A DNA stretch of 64,000 nt, from positions 58,844,560 through 58,908,559 of the forward strand of contig OY987301.1 in the NCBI GenBank assembly GCA_963920635.1. Reading direction: 5' to 3'. Under the pieces are notes generated by a model. The model was given only the letters and a program-made list of their open reading frames with translations. It did no database searches and had not been told where the DNA came from. A program made the translations under genes and the position numbers. The DNA is from Pseudeuparius sepicola (lineage: Eukaryota > Arthropoda > Insecta > Coleoptera > Anthribidae). This document shows, piece by piece, positions 1 through 10,900 of the stretch (position 1 is the first letter of the stretch; each line of letters starts with the position of its first letter).

Positions 1-70
1 TTTTTAGAAAAATTTTGAGGGCGGAATCGTAGAACTCAATTTACGTCGCATAGGATTTTTTTTTCGGGGC

Positions 71-678
71 ATGTCAACATTTTTGAAAATTGAAAAAGTG
101 CGCTGGCCAGGCCCTCACAAATTTCTTAGAAAAATTTTGAGGGCGGAATCGTGTTGTAGAACTCAATTTACGTCGCATAGGAATTTTTTTTCGGAGCATG
201 TCAACATTTTTGAAAAATGAGAAATTTTTTAGAAAAATTTTGAGGGCGGAATCGTTTGTAGAACTCAATTTACGTCGCAAAGTAATTTTTTTTTCGAGCA
301 TGTCAACGTTTTTGAAAATTGAAAAAGTGCGCTGGCCAGGCCCTCACAAATTTCTTAGAAAAATTTTGAGGGCGGAATCGTGTTGTAGAACTCAATTTAC
401 GTCGCATAGGAATTTTCTTTTCGGAGCATGTCAACATTTTTGAAAATTGAAAAGGTGCGCTGGCCAGGCACTTATAAATTTTATAGAAAAATTTTGAGGG
501 CGGATTCGTGTTGTAGAACTCAATTTACGTCGCGTAGGAATTTTCTTTTCGGAGCATGTCAACATATTTGAAAATTAAAAAAGTGCGCTGGCCTGGAACT
601 TAGAAATTTTTTAGAAAAATTTTGAGGGCGGAATCGTAGAACTCAATTTACGTCGCATAGTAATTTTTTTTTCGGAGC
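71..678. repeat. 608-bp five-monomer HOR, copy 1
   Basis: Five monomers measured between successive ATGTCAAC sites: 127, 102, 128, 128 and 123 bp, summing to 608. The 102-bp member is the short box-minus type. The 123-bp member has lost GTTGT, giving ATCGTAGAACTC. The same order repeats at 679-1,286. Confidence 0.93.
198..299 (+). repeat. Short 102-bp monomer lacking the GC-rich box
   Basis: Compared with the full monomer, this unit has lost 24 bp (m64-87), the stretch holding AAAAGTGCGCTGGCCAGG. TTGA is now joined to GAAATTTTTTAG. Two further 1-bp losses (GTTTGTAG for GTGTTGTAG; CGAGC for CGGAGC) bring it to 102 bp. The same class recurs at 806-907, near 5.6-5.8 kb, 7.05-7.25 kb and equivalent places in later blocks. 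Since the deletion removes the only palindromic GC box, the array holds box-plus and box-minus monomers. Because 102 is divisible by three, open frames can run through this unit; that explains the longest spurious frames. Confidence 0.95.
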
Positions 679-1286
679 ATGTCAACATTTTTGAAAATTG
701 AAAAAGTGCGCTGGCCAGGCCCTCACAAATTTCTTAGAAAAATTTTGAGGGCGGAATCGTTTTGTAGAACTCAATTTACGTCGCATAGGAATTTTTTTTC
801 GGAGCATGTCAACATTTTTGAAAAATGAGAAATTTTTTAGAAAAATTTTGAGGGCGGAATCGTTTGTAGAACTCAATTTACGTCGCAAAGTAATTTTTTT
901 TTCGAGCATGTCAACGTTTTTGAAAATTGAAAAAGTGCGCTGGCCAGGCCCTCACAAATTTCTTAGAAAAATTTTGAGGGCGGAATCGTGTTGTAGAACT
1001 CAATTTACGTCGCATAGGAATTTTCTTTTCGGAGCATGTCAACATTTTTGAAAATTGAAAAGGTGCGCTGGCCAGGCACTTATAAATTTTATAGAAAAAT
1101 TTTGAGGGCGGATTCGTGTTGTAGAACTCAATTTACGTCGCGTAGGAATTTTCTTTTCGGAGCATGTCAACATATTTGAAAATTAAAAAAGTGCGCTGGC
1201 CTGGAACTTAGAAATTTTTTAGAAAAATTTTGAGGGCGGAATCGTAGAACTCAATTTACGTCGCATAGTAATTTTTTTTTCGGAGC
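679..1286. repeat. 608-bp five-monomer HOR, copy 2
   Basis: The same monomer length series (127, 102, 128, 128, 123) as the preceding copy, with the same diagnostic variants at a constant 608-bp offset. The visible difference at the left edge is CGGAGC here against CGGGGC before copy 1. Confidence 0.93.
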
Positions 1287-1414
1287 ATGTCAACATTTTT
1301 GAAAATTGAAAAAGTGCGCTGGCCAGGCCCTCACAAATTTCTTAGAAAAATTTTGAGGGCGGAATCGTGTTGTAGAACTCAATTTACGTCGCATAGGAAT
1401 TTTCTTTTCGGAGC
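1287..1414 (+). repeat. Exemplar full-length 128-bp monomer
   Basis: One full-length monomer measured from ATGTCAAC to the next ATGTCAAC. It shows all landmarks: the ATTTTTGAAAAT dyad, GCGCTGGCCAGG box, AGAAAAATTTTGAGGGCGG, the conserved TCAATTTACGTCGC box and the T-rich run before CGGAGC. It belongs to the subtype with CCCTCACAAATTTCTTAG after the GC box. The consensus has 29 G and 18 C per 128 bases on this strand, a clear G excess. CTGGCCAG contains one MscI/HaeIII-type TGGCCA site, so a digest should give a ladder of about 128 bp. Confidence 0.95.
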
Positions 1415-2049
1415 ATGTCAACATTTTTGAAAATTGAAAAGGTGCGCTGGCCAGGCACTTATAAATTTTATAGAAAAATTTTGAGGGCGGATTCGTGTTG
1501 TAGAACTCAATTTACGTCGCGTAGGAATTTTCTTTTCGGAGCATGTCAACATATTTGAAAATTAAAAAAGTGCGCTGGCCTGGAACTTAGAAATTTTTTA
1601 GAAAAATTTGGAGCAGCGAAATCGTGTTGTAGAACTCAATTTACGTCGCATAGGATTTTTTTTTCGGGGCATGTCAACATTTTTGAAAATTGAAAAAGTG
1701 CGCTGGCCAGGCCCTCACAAATTTCTTAGAAAAATTTTGAGGGCGGAATCGTGTTGTAGAACTCAATTTACGTCGCATAGGAATTTTCTTTTCGGAGCAT
1801 GTCAACATTTTTGAAAATTGAAAAGGTGCGCTGGCCAGGCACTTATAAATTTTATAGAAAAATTTTGAGGGCGGATTCGTGTTGTAGAACTCAATTTACG
1901 TCGCGTAGGAATTTTCTTTTCGGAGCATGTCAACATATTTGAAAATTAAAAAAGTGCGCTGGCCTGGAACTTAGAAATTTTTTAGAAAAATTTTGAGGGC
2001 GGAATCGTAGAACTCAATTTACGTCGCATAGTAATTTTTTTTTCGGAGC
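1287..2049. repeat. Shortened descendants of the 608-bp unit
   Basis: After two full five-mers the array continues with monomers of 128, 128, 128, 128, 128 and 123 bp. They carry the same CCTCAC, ATAAATTTTATAG and CATATTTG variants, but the 127+102 pair is missing. The monomer at 1,543-1,670 adds a GGAGCAGCG boundary variant. It looks like a 608-bp unit that lost its box-minus pair by unequal exchange. Confidence 0.8.
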
Positions 2050-2460
2050 ATGTCAACATTTTTGAAAATTGAAAAAGTGCGCTGGCCAGGCACTTACATA
2101 TTTTTTAGAAAAATTTTTAGGGTGGAATCGTGTGGTAGAACTCAATTTACGTCGCATAGGAATTTTCTTTTCGGAGCATGTCACCATTTTTGAAAATTGA
2201 AAAAATGCGCTGGCCCGGCACTTAGAATTTTTTTAGAAAAATTTGGAGGGCGGAATCGTGTGGTAGAACTCAATTTACGTCGCATAGGAATTTTCTTTTC
2301 GAAGCATGTCAAAATTTTTGAAAATTAAAAAAGTGCGCTGGCCAGGCACTCAGAAATTTTTTAGAAAAATTTTGAGGGCAGAATCGTTTTGTAGAACTCA
2401 ATTTACGTCGCGTAGGAATTTTTTTTCGGATTATGTCAACATTTTTGAAAATTGAAAAAG

Positions 2461-3717
2461 TAGGCTGGCCAGGCACTTAAAATTTTGAGGGCAGAATCGT
2501 TCTGTAGAACTCAATTTACGTCGCATAGGAATTTTCTTTTCGGAGCATGTCAACATTTTTGAAAATTGAAAAGGTGCGCTGGCCAGGCACTTATAATTTT
2601 TATAGAAAAATTTTGAGGGCGGAATCGTGTTGTAGAACTAAATTTACGTCGCATAGGAATTTTCTTTTCGGAGCATGTCAACATTTTTGAAAATTAAAAA
2701 AGTGCGCTGGCCTGGAACTTAGAAATTTTTTAGAAAAATTTTGAGGGCGGAATCGTAGAACTCAATTTACGTCGCATAGGAATTTTTTTTCGGAGCATGT
2801 CAACATTTTTGAAAATTGAAAAAGTGCGCTGGCCAGGCACTTAGATATTTTTTAGAAAAATTTTGAGGGCGGAATCGTGTGGTAGAACTCAATTTACGTC
2901 GCATAGGAATTTTCTTTTCGAAGCATGTCAAAATTTTTGAAAATTAAAAAAGTGCCCTGGCCAGGCACTCAGAAATTTTGTAGAAAAATTTTGAGGGCAG
3001 AATCGTTTTGTAGAACTCAATTTACGTCGCGTAGAAATTTTTTTTCGGATTATGTCAACATTTTTGAAAATTGAAAAAGTACGCTGGCCAGGCACTTAAA
3101 AATTTTTTAGAAAAATTTGGAGGCCGATATCGTGTTGTAGGACTCAATTTACGTCGCAAAGGAATTTTCTTTTCGGAGCTTGTCAACATTTTTGAAATTT
3201 GAAGAAGTGCGCTGGCCAGGAACTTACAAATTTTTTAGAAAAATTTTGAGGGCGGAATCTGGTGTTAGAACTCAATTTACGTCGCATAGGACTTTTTTTT
3301 CAGATCATGTCAACATTTTTGAAAATTGAAAAAGTGCGCTGGCCAGGCACTTAGATATTTTTTAGAAAAATTTTGAGTGTGGAATCGTGTGGTAGAACTC
3401 AATTTACGTCGCATAGGAATTTTCTTTTCGGAGCATGTCACCATTTTTGAAAATTGAAAAAATGCGCTGGCCCGGCACTTAGAATTTTTTTAGAAAAATT
3501 TGGAGGGCGGAATCGTGTGGTAGAACTCAATTTACGTCGCATAGGAATTTTCTTTTCGAAGCATGTCAAAATTTTTGAAAATTAAAAAAGTGCGCTGGCC
3601 AGGCACTCAGAAATTTTTTAGAAAAATTTTGAGGGCAGAATCGTTTTGTAGAACTCAATTTACGTCGCGTAGGAATTTTTTTTCGGATTATGTCAACATT
3701 TTTGAAAATTGAAAAAG
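2461..3717. repeat. 1,257-bp ten-monomer HOR, type a
   Basis: Starts at the unique TAGGCTGGCC variant, whose next occurrence is 1,257 bp on. It contains in order the 14-bp-shortened CTTAAAATTTTGAGGGC monomer, ATAATTTTTATAG, AACTAAATTT, CCTGGAAC, CGAAGC, ATTTTGTAG, GGCCGATATC, CGGAGCTTG, TCTGGTGTTAG, CAGATCATG, GTCACC and CCCGGCAC variants. The type-a markers are ATAATTTTTATAG, ATTTTGTAG and no TGAC insertion. The cognate in the second 7.9-kb copy is at 10,396-11,652. Confidence 0.9.
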
Positions 3718-4702
3718 TAGGCTGGCCAGGCACTTAAAATTTTGAGGGCAGAATCGTTCTGTAGAACTCAATTTACGTCGCATAGGAATTTTCTTTTCGG
3801 AGCATGTCAACATTTTTGAAAATTGAAAAGGTGCGCTGGCCAGGCACTTATAAATTTTATAGAAAAATTTTGAGGGCGGAATCGTGTTGTAGAACTAAAT
3901 TTACGTCGCATAGGAATTTTCTTTTCGGAGCATGTCAACATTTTTGAAAATTAAAAAAGTGCGCTGGCCTGGAACTTAGAAATTTTTTAGAAAAATTTTG
4001 AGGGCGGAATCGTAGAACTCAATTTACGTCGCATAGGAATTTTTTTTCGGAGCATGTCAACATTTTTGAAAATTGAAAAAGTGCGCTGGCCAGGCACGTA
4101 GATATTTTTTAGAAAAATTTTGAGGGCGGAATCGTGTGGTAGAACTCAATTTACGTCGCATAGGAATTTTCTTTTCGAAGCATGTCAAAATTTTTGAAAA
4201 TTAAAAAAGTGCGCTGGCCAGGCACTCAGAAATTTTTTAGAAAAATTTTAAGGGCAGAATCGTTTTGTAGAACTCAATTTACGTCGCGTAGAAATTTTTT
4301 TTCGGATTATGTCAACATTTTTGAAAATTGAAAAAGTACGCTGGCCAGGCACTTAAAAATTTTTTAGAAAAATTTGGAGGCCGATATCGTGTTGTAGGAC
4401 TCAATTTACGTCGCATAGGAATTTTCTTTTCGGAGCTTGTCAACATTTTTGAAATTTGAAGAAGTGCGCTGGCCAGGAACTTACAAATTTTTTAGAAAAA
4501 TTTTGAGGGCGGAATCTGGTGTTAGAACTCAATTTACGTCGCATAGGACTGACTTTTTTTTCAGATCATGTCAACATTTTTGAAAATTGAAAAAGTGCGC
4601 TGGCCAGGCACTTAGATATTTTTTAGAACATTTTGAGGGTGGAATCGTGTGGTAGAACTCAATTTACGTCGCATAGGAATTTTTCTTTTCGGAGCATGTC
4701 AA
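3718..4702. repeat. 1.26-kb ten-monomer HOR, type b (truncated)
   Basis: The second version of the ten-mer, matching 41,175-42,159. Type-b markers are ATAAATTTTATAG, an intact ATTTTTTAG where type a has ATTTTGTAG, a 4-bp TGAC insertion (GGACTGAC at 4,546), and AGAACATTTT. It breaks at about 4,702 by skipping to a CAAAATTTTTG monomer. The cognate is at 11,653-12,637. Confidence 0.88.
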
Positions 4703-4994
4703 AATTTTTGAAAATTAAAAAAGTGCGCTGGCCAGGCACTCAGAAATTTTTTAGAAAAATTTTGAGGGCAGAATCGTTTTGTAGAACTCAATTTACGTCG
4801 CGTAGAAATTTTTTTTCGGATTATGTCAACATTTTTGAAAATTGAAAAAGTACGCTGGCCAGGCACTTAAAAATTTTTTAGAAAAATTTGGAGGCCGATA
4901 TCGTGTTGTAGGACTCAATTTACGTCGCATAGGAATTTTCTTTTCGGAGCTTGTCAACATTTTTGAAATTTGAAGAAGTGCGCTGGCCAGGAAC

Positions 4995-6598
4995 TTACAA
5001 ATTTTTTAGAAAAATTTGGAGGGCGGAATCGTGTGGTAGAACTCAATTTACGTCGCATAGGAATTTTCTTTTCGAAGCATGTCAAAATTTTTGAAAATTA
5101 AAAAAGTGCGCTGGCCAGGAACTCAGAAATTTTTTAGAAAAATTTTGAGGGCAGAATCGTTTTGTAGAAATCAATTTACGTCGCATAGGAATTTTCTTTT
5201 CGGAGCATGTCAACATTTTTGAAAATTGAAAAGGTGCGCTGGCCAGGCACTTATAAATTTTATAGAAAAATTTTGAGGGCGGAATCGTGTTGTAGAACTC
5301 AATTTACGTCGCATAGGAATTTTCTTTTCGAAGCATGTCAACATTTTTGAAAATTGAGAAATTTTTTAGAAAAATTTTGAGGGCGGAATCGTTTGTAGAA
5401 CTCAATTTACGTCGCATAGGAATTTTCTTTTTGAAGCATGTCAACATTTTTGAAAATTAAAAAAGTGCGCTGGCCAGGCACTCAAAAAGTTATTAGAAAA
5501 ATTTTGAGGGCGGAATCGTTTTGTAGAACTCAATTTACGTCGCAAAGGAATTTTTTTTCGGAGCATGTCAACATTTTTGAAAATTGAGAAATTTTTTAGA
5601 AAAATTTTGAGGGCGGAATCGTTTTGTAGAACTCAATTTACGTCGCATAGGAATTTTTTTTCGGAGCATGTCAACATTTTTGAAAAATGAGAAATTTTTT
5701 AGAAAAATTTTGAGGGCGGAATCGTTTGTAGAACTCAATTTACGTCGCAAAGTAATTTTTTTTTCGAGCATGTCAACGTTTTTGAAAATTGAAAAAGTGC
5801 GCTGGCCAGGCACTTAGAAATTTCTTAGAAAAATTTTGAGGGCGGAATCGTGTTGTAGAACTCAATTTACGTCGCATAGGAATTTTCTTTTCGGAGCATG
5901 TCAACATTTTTGAAAATTGAAAAGGTGCGCTGGCCAGGCACTTATAAATTTTATAGAAAAATTTTGAGGGCGGATTCGTGTTGTAGAACTCAATTTACGT
6001 CGCGTAGGAATTTTCTTTTCGGAGCATGTCAACATATTTGAAAATTAAAAAAGTGCGCTGGCCTGGAACTTAGAAATTTTTTAGAAAAATTTTGAGGGCG
6101 GAATCGTAGAACTCAATTTACGTCGCATAGTAATTTTTTTTTCGGAGCATGTCAACATTTTTGAAAATTGAAAAAGTGCGCTGGCCAGGCACTTACATAT
6201 TTTTTAGAAACATTTTTAGGGTGGAATCGTGTGGTAGAACTCAATTTACGTCGCATAGGAATTTTCTTTTCGGAGCATGTCAACATTTTTGAAAATTGAA
6301 AAAATGCGCTGGCCCGGCACTTAGAATTTTTTTAGAAAAATTTGGAGGGCAGAATCGTTTTGTAGAACTCAATTTACGTCGCGTAGGAATTTTTTTTCGG
6401 ATTATGTCAACATTTTTGAAAATTGAAAAAGTACGCTGGCCAGGCACTTAAAAATTTTTTAGAAAAATTTGGAGGCCGATATCGTGTTGTAGGACTCAAT
6501 TTACGTCGCATAGGAATTTTCTTTTCGGAGCTTGTCAACATTTTTGAAATTTGAAAAAGTGCGCTGGCCAGGCACTTACAAATTTTTTAGAAAAATTT
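4995..6598. repeat. 1.6-kb block D, copy 1
   Basis: Repeated at 12,930-14,533 (offset 7,935) and again at 44,715-46,318 (offset 39,720). It contains GAAATCAATTT, TTTTTGAAGC, CAAAAAGTTATTAG, two short box-minus monomers and a GGCCGATATC/CGGAGCTTG monomer near its end. AGAAACATTTTTAGG at about 6,209 differs from AGAAAAATTTTTAGG in the 45-kb copy. Confidence 0.9.
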
Positions 6599-7934
6599 GG
6601 AGCAGCGAAATCGTGTTGTAGAACTTAATTTACGTCACATAGGATTTTTTTTTCGGGGCATGTCAACATTTTTGAAAATTGAAAAAGTGCGCTGGCCAGG
6701 CCCTCACAAATTTTTTAGAAAAATTTGGAGCAGCGAAATCGTGTTGTAGAACTCAATTTACGTCGCATAGGATTTTTTTTTCGGGGCATGTCAACATTTT
6801 TGAAAATTGAAAAAGTGCGCTGGCCAGGCCCTCACAAATTTTTTAGAAAAATTTGGAGCGACGGAATCTTGTTGTAGAACTCAATTTACGTCGCATAGGA
6901 ATTTTTTTTTCGGGGCATGTCAACTTTTTGAAAATTGAAAAAGTGCGCAGGCCAGGCACTTAGATATTTTTTAGAAAAATGTTGAGGGGCGGAATCGTGT
7001 GGTAGAACTCAATTTACGTAGCATAGGAATTTTTTTTCGGAGCATGTCAACATTTTTGAAAATTGAGAAATTTTTTAGAAAAATTTTGAGGGCGGAATCG
7101 TTTTGTAGAACTCAATTTACGTCGCATAGGAATTTTTTTTCGGAGCATGTCAACATTTTTGAAAAATGAGAAATTTTTTAGAAAAATTTTGAGGGCGGAA
7201 TCGTTTGTAGAACTCAATTTACGTCGCAAAGTAATTTTTTTTTCGAGCATGTCAACGTTTTTGAAAATTGAAAAAGTGCGCTGGCCAGGCCCTCACAAAT
7301 TTCTTAGAAAAATTTTGAGGGCGGAATCGTGTTGTAGAACTCAATTTACGTCGCATAGGAATTTTCTTTTCGGAGCATGTCAACATTTTTGAAAATTGAA
7401 AAGGTGCGCTGGCCAGGCACTTATAAATTTTATAGAAAAATTTTGAGGGCGGATTCGTGTTGTAGAACTCAATTTACGTCGCGTAGGAATTTTCTTTTCG
7501 GAGCATGTCAACATATTTGAAAATTAAAAAAGTGCGCTGGCCTGGAACTTAGAAATTTTTTAGAAAAATTTTGAGGGCGGAATCGTAGAACTCAATTTAC
7601 GTCGCATAGTAATTTTTTTTTCGGAGCATGTCAACATTTTTGAAAATTGAAAAAGTGCGCTGGCCAGGCCCTCACAAATTTCTTAGAAAAATTTTGAGGG
7701 CGGAATCGTGTTGTAGAACTCAATTTACGTCGCATAGGAATTTTCTTTTCGGAGCATGTCAACATTTTTGAAAATTGAAAAGGTGCGCTGGCCAGTCACT
7801 TATAAATTTTATAGAAAAATTTTGAGGGCGGATTCGTGTTGTAGAACTCAATTTACGTCGCGTAGGAATTTTCTTTTCGGAGCATGTCAACATATTTGAA
7901 AATTAAAAAAGTGCGCTGGCCTGGAACTTAGAAA
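6599..7934. repeat. GCAGCG/GCGACG segment and return to short-monomer units
   Basis: From 6,599 monomers switch to GGAGCAGCGAAATC and GGAGCGACGGAATC with CGGGGC, the hallmark of the family that dominates 15-31 kb. They include an ACGTAGC marker at about 7,018. From 7,035 the array returns to short-monomer five-mers like those at 71-1,286. This piece joins the two satellite families inside one HOR unit. Confidence 0.82.
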
Positions 7935-7935
7935 T

Positions 7936-10900
7936 TTTTTAGAAAAATTTTGAGGGCGGAATCGTAGAACTCAATTTACGTCGCATAGGATTTTTTTTTC
8001 GGGGCATGTCAACATTTTTGAAAATTGAAAAAGTGCGCTGGCCAGGCCCTCACAAATTTCTTAGAAAAATTTTGAGGGCGGAATCGTGTTGTAGAACTCA
8101 ATTTACGTCGCATAGGAATTTTTTTTCGGAGCATGTCAACATTTTTGAAAAATGAGAAATTTTTTAGAAAAATTTTGAGGGCGGAATCGTTTGTAGAACT
8201 CAATTTACGTCGCAAAGTAATTTTTTTTTCGAGCATGTCAACGTTTTTGAAAATTGAAAAAGTGCGCTGGCCAGGCCCTCACAAATTTCTTAGAAAAATT
8301 TTGAGGGCGGAATCGTGTTGTAGAACTCAATTTACGTCGCATAGGAATTTTCTTTTCGGAGCATGTCAACATTTTTGAAAATTGAAAAGGTGCGCTGGCC
8401 AGGCACTTATAAATTTTATAGAAAAATTTTGAGGGCGGATTCGTGTTGTAGAACTCAATTTACGTCGCGTAGGAATTTTCTTTTCGGAGCATGTCAACAT
8501 ATTTGAAAATTAAAAAAGTGCGCTGGCCTGGAACTTAGAAATTTTTTAGAAAAATTTTGAGGGCGGAATCGTAGAACTCAATTTACGTCGCATAGTAATT
8601 TTTTTTTCGGAGCATGTCAACATTTTTGAAAATTGAAAAAGTGCGCTGGCCAGGCCCTCACAAATTTCTTAGAAAAATTTTGAGGGCGGAATCGTTTTGT
8701 AGAACTCAATTTACGTCGCATAGGAATTTTTTTTCGGAGCATGTCAACATTTTTGAAAAATGAGAAATTTTTTAGAAAAATTTTGAGGGCGGAATCGTTT
8801 GTAGAACTCAATTTACGTCGCAAAGTAATTTTTTTTTCGAGCATGTCAACGTTTTTGAAAATTGAAAAAGTGCGCTGGCCAGGCCCTCACAAATTTCTTA
8901 GAAAAATTTTGAGGGCGGAATCGTGTTGTAGAACTCAATTTACGTCGCATAGGAATTTTCTTTTCGGAGCATGTCAACATTTTTGAAAATTGAAAAGGTG
9001 CGCTGGCCAGGCACTTATAAATTTTATAGAAAAATTTTGAGGGCGGATTCGTGTTGTAGAACTCAATTTACGTCGCGTAGGAATTTTCTTTTCGGAGCAT
9101 GTCAACATATTTGAAAATTAAAAAAGTGCGCTGGCCTGGAACTTAGAAATTTTTTAGAAAAATTTTGAGGGCGGAATCGTAGAACTCAATTTACGTCGCA
9201 TAGTAATTTTTTTTTCGGAGCATGTCAACATTTTTGAAAATTGAAAAAGTGCGCTGGCCAGGCCCTCACAAATTTCTTAGAAAAATTTTGAGGGCGGAAT
9301 CGTGTTGTAGAACTCAATTTACGTCGCATAGGAATTTTCTTTTCGGAGCATGTCAACATTTTTGAAAATTGAAAAGGTGCGCTGGCCAGGCACTTATAAA
9401 TTTTATAGAAAAATTTTGAGGGCGGATTCGTGTTGTAGAACTCAATTTACGTCGCGTAGGAATTTTCTTTTCGGAGCATGTCAACATATTTGAAAATTAA
9501 AAAAGTGCGCTGGCCTGGAACTTAGAAATTTTTTAGAAAAATTTGGAGCAGCGAAATCGTGTTGTAGAACTCAATTTACGTCGCATAGGATTTTTTTTTC
9601 GGGGCATGTCAACATTTTTGAAAATTGAAAAAGTGCGCTGGCCAGGCCCTCACAAATTTCTTAGAAAAATTTTGAGGGCGGAATCGTGTTGTAGAACTCA
9701 ATTTACGTCGCATAGGAATTTTCTTTTCGGAGCATGTCAACATTTTTGAAAATTGAAAAGGTGCGCTGGCCAGGCACTTATAAATTTTATAGAAAAATTT
9801 TGAGGGCGGATTCGTGTTGTAGAACTCAATTTACGTCGCGTAGGAATTTTCTTTTCGGAGCATGTCAACATATTTGAAAATTAAAAAAGTGCGCTGGCCT
9901 GGAACTTAGAAATTTTTTAGAAAAATTTTGAGGGCGGAATCGTAGAACTCAATTTACGTCGCATAGTAATTTTTTTTTCGGAGCATGTCAACATTTTTGA
10001 AAATTGAAAAAGTGCGCTGGCCAGGCACTTACATATTTTTTAGAAAAATTTTTAGGGTGGAATCGTGTGGTAGAACTCAATTTACGTCGCATAGGAATTT
10101 TCTTTTCGGAGCATGTCACCATTTTTGAAAATTGAAAAAATGCGCTGGCCCGGCACTTAGAATTTTTTTAGAAAAATTTGGAGGGCGGAATCGTGTGGTA
10201 GAACTCAATTTACGTCGCATAGGAATTTTCTTTTCGAAGCATGTCAAAATTTTTGAAAATTAAAAAAGTGCGCTGGCCAGGCACTCAGAAATTTTTTAGA
10301 AAAATTTTGAGGGCAGAATCGTTTTGTAGAACTCAATTTACGTCGCGTAGGAATTTTTTTTCGGATTATGTCAACATTTTTGAAAATTGAAAAAGTAGGC
10401 TGGCCAGGCACTTAAAATTTTGAGGGCAGAATCGTTCTGTAGAACTCAATTTACGTCGCATAGGAATTTTCTTTTCGGAGCATGTCAACATTTTTGAAAA
10501 TTGAAAAGGTGCGCTGGCCAGGCACTTATAATTTTTATAGAAAAATTTTGAGGGCGGAATCGTGTTGTAGAACTAAATTTACGTCGCATAGGAATTTTCT
10601 TTTCGGAGCATGTCAACATTTTTGAAAATTAAAAAAGTGCGCTGGCCTGGAACTTAGAAATTTTTTAGAAAAATTTTGAGGGCGGAATCGTAGAACTCAA
10701 TTTACGTCGCATAGGAATTTTTTTTCGGAGCATGTCAACATTTTTGAAAATTGAAAAAGTGCGCTGGCCAGGCACTTAGATATTTTTTAGAAAAATTTTG
10801 AGGGCGGAATCGTGTGGTAGAACTCAATTTACGTCGCATAGGAATTTTCTTTTCGAAGCATGTCAAAATTTTTGAAAATTAAAAAAGTGCGCTGGCCAGG

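Larger units (their letters stand above)
1..7935. repeat. 7,935-bp higher-order repeat, copy 1
   Basis: Bases 1 to about 7,035 recur at 7,936 to about 14,970 with a constant 7,935-bp offset and only isolated differences; examples are AGTGCCCTGG near 2,954 against AGTGCGCTGG, and TTTTAAGGGC near 4,250 against TTTTGAGGGC. The unit contains in order the 608-bp five-mers, two 1.26-kb ten-mer units, the 4,995-6,598 block, a GGAGCAGCG/GCGACGG segment, and a return to short-monomer units at 7,035-7,935. The window start falls inside the unit, so the array presumably extends to the left. Confidence 0.93.

Noticed and set aside
198..443. Open frames of 60-89 codons starting MSTFLK on the plus strand and MPGQRTFSIF/MLEKK on the minus strand, repeated dozens of times
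   Set aside because: They are the satellite monomer in translation. They occur on both strands, end after one or two monomers because the 128-bp period shifts frame, and have no independent coding signal. Repetition reflects DNA amplification and not protein conservation.
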